From Mycobacterium sp. (GTDB lineage Bacteria; Actinomycetota; Actinomycetes; Mycobacteriales; Mycobacteriaceae), in contig VERS01000197.1 of assembly GCA_018882545.1 (NCBI GenBank), forward strand, positions 1-5,219: 5,219 nt of DNA, written 5' to 3'. Below, piece by piece: positions 5,150 to 5,219 of the stretch; the first letter of the stretch is position 1, and each line of letters opens with the position of its first letter. The notes below the pieces were generated by a model. The model made no database searches. It saw only the letters and a program-made list of their open reading frames with translations, and was not told where the DNA came from. A program made the translations under genes and the position numbers.

Positions 5150-5164
5150 GGCTCGGTTCGAGCC
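5150..5164. repeat. Inverted repeat upstream of the SRPBCC gene
   Basis: GGCTCG (5150-5155) and CGAGCC (5159-5164) are perfect arms around a three-base spacer, 31 bases before ATG 5118 on the minus strand. It could be an operator or a leader hairpin. A weak -10-like GACACT lies next to it on the minus strand (5144-5149). The rest of 5165-5219 is GC-rich and holds no gene that I can support. Confidence 0.4.
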
Positions 5165-5219
5165 CGGTCTGTGCCCCGCGCGCACCGCGGCGGGCGGCGG
5201 AGCGCTGCCACAGGAACAG

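Noticed and set aside
4139..5185. Long minus-strand reading frame of 348 codons across the DUF3027 tail and SRPBCC gene
   Set aside because: It is antisense to one real gene and out of frame with the other, and its Arg/Leu/Gly-rich repeat is just the complement of the minisatellite. GC-rich DNA gives such frames readily.
5176..5190. CCGCG/CGCGG inverted arms near the right edge
   Set aside because: Five-base pure-GC arms are expected by chance here and have no clear position relative to a promoter.

Overview
This window looks like ordinary core chromosome from a mycobacterium, most likely a non-tuberculous Mycobacterium or Mycolicibacterium. The DNA is very GC-rich with strong G/C third-codon bias. 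Several proteins resemble, and largely keep the order of, the Mycobacterium tuberculosis block Rv0869c to Rv0877 (moaA2, YccF-type protein, cspB, DUF2771 protein, MFS-type membrane protein, DUF3027 protein). That match is from memory of the families and the locus, not from a search. I see no tRNA, rRNA, CRISPR array, insertion sequence, phage gene or obvious island.

Layout. On the minus strand, a gene for a YccF-type membrane protein (451-867) runs into the 5' part of moaA (1-454, cut by the window edge); the two share an ATGA overlap. A 145-bp divergent gap (868-1012) separates them from plus-strand cspB (1013-1423), an actinobacterial cold-shock-domain protein with a conserved C-terminal extension. 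cspB converges, after only 19 bp, on a second minus-strand pair: a 12-helix MFS-like transporter (1940-3586) followed by a DUF2771 membrane-anchored exported protein (1443-1943), joined by a GTGA overlap. A second divergent gap (3587-3673) leads to a plus-strand DUF3027 protein (3674-4666) with cysteine pairs and an acidic, tandem-repeat C-terminal tail. It converges tail-to-tail with a minus-strand SRPBCC/START-like protein (4663-5118); both stop codons lie in one CTAG tetranucleotide. The last 101 bp (5119-5219) are the upstream region of the SRPBCC gene.

How the genes relate. The two overlapping pairs are probably translationally coupled operons. Otherwise the genes form alternating single units with little shared pathway: molybdenum cofactor synthesis, RNA binding, transport or envelope, and unknown. 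The most informative non-coding features are the two divergent regions, which hold inverted repeats and plausible promoter elements, in particular a strong GC stem-loop just before the ribosome-binding site of the DUF3027 gene. I found no convincing new biological system. The items worth a second look are the structured leaders, the variable-looking repeat tail, the fully overlapping convergent stops, and the apparent loss or absence of genes that lie between cspB and the DUF2771 gene in M. tuberculosis.
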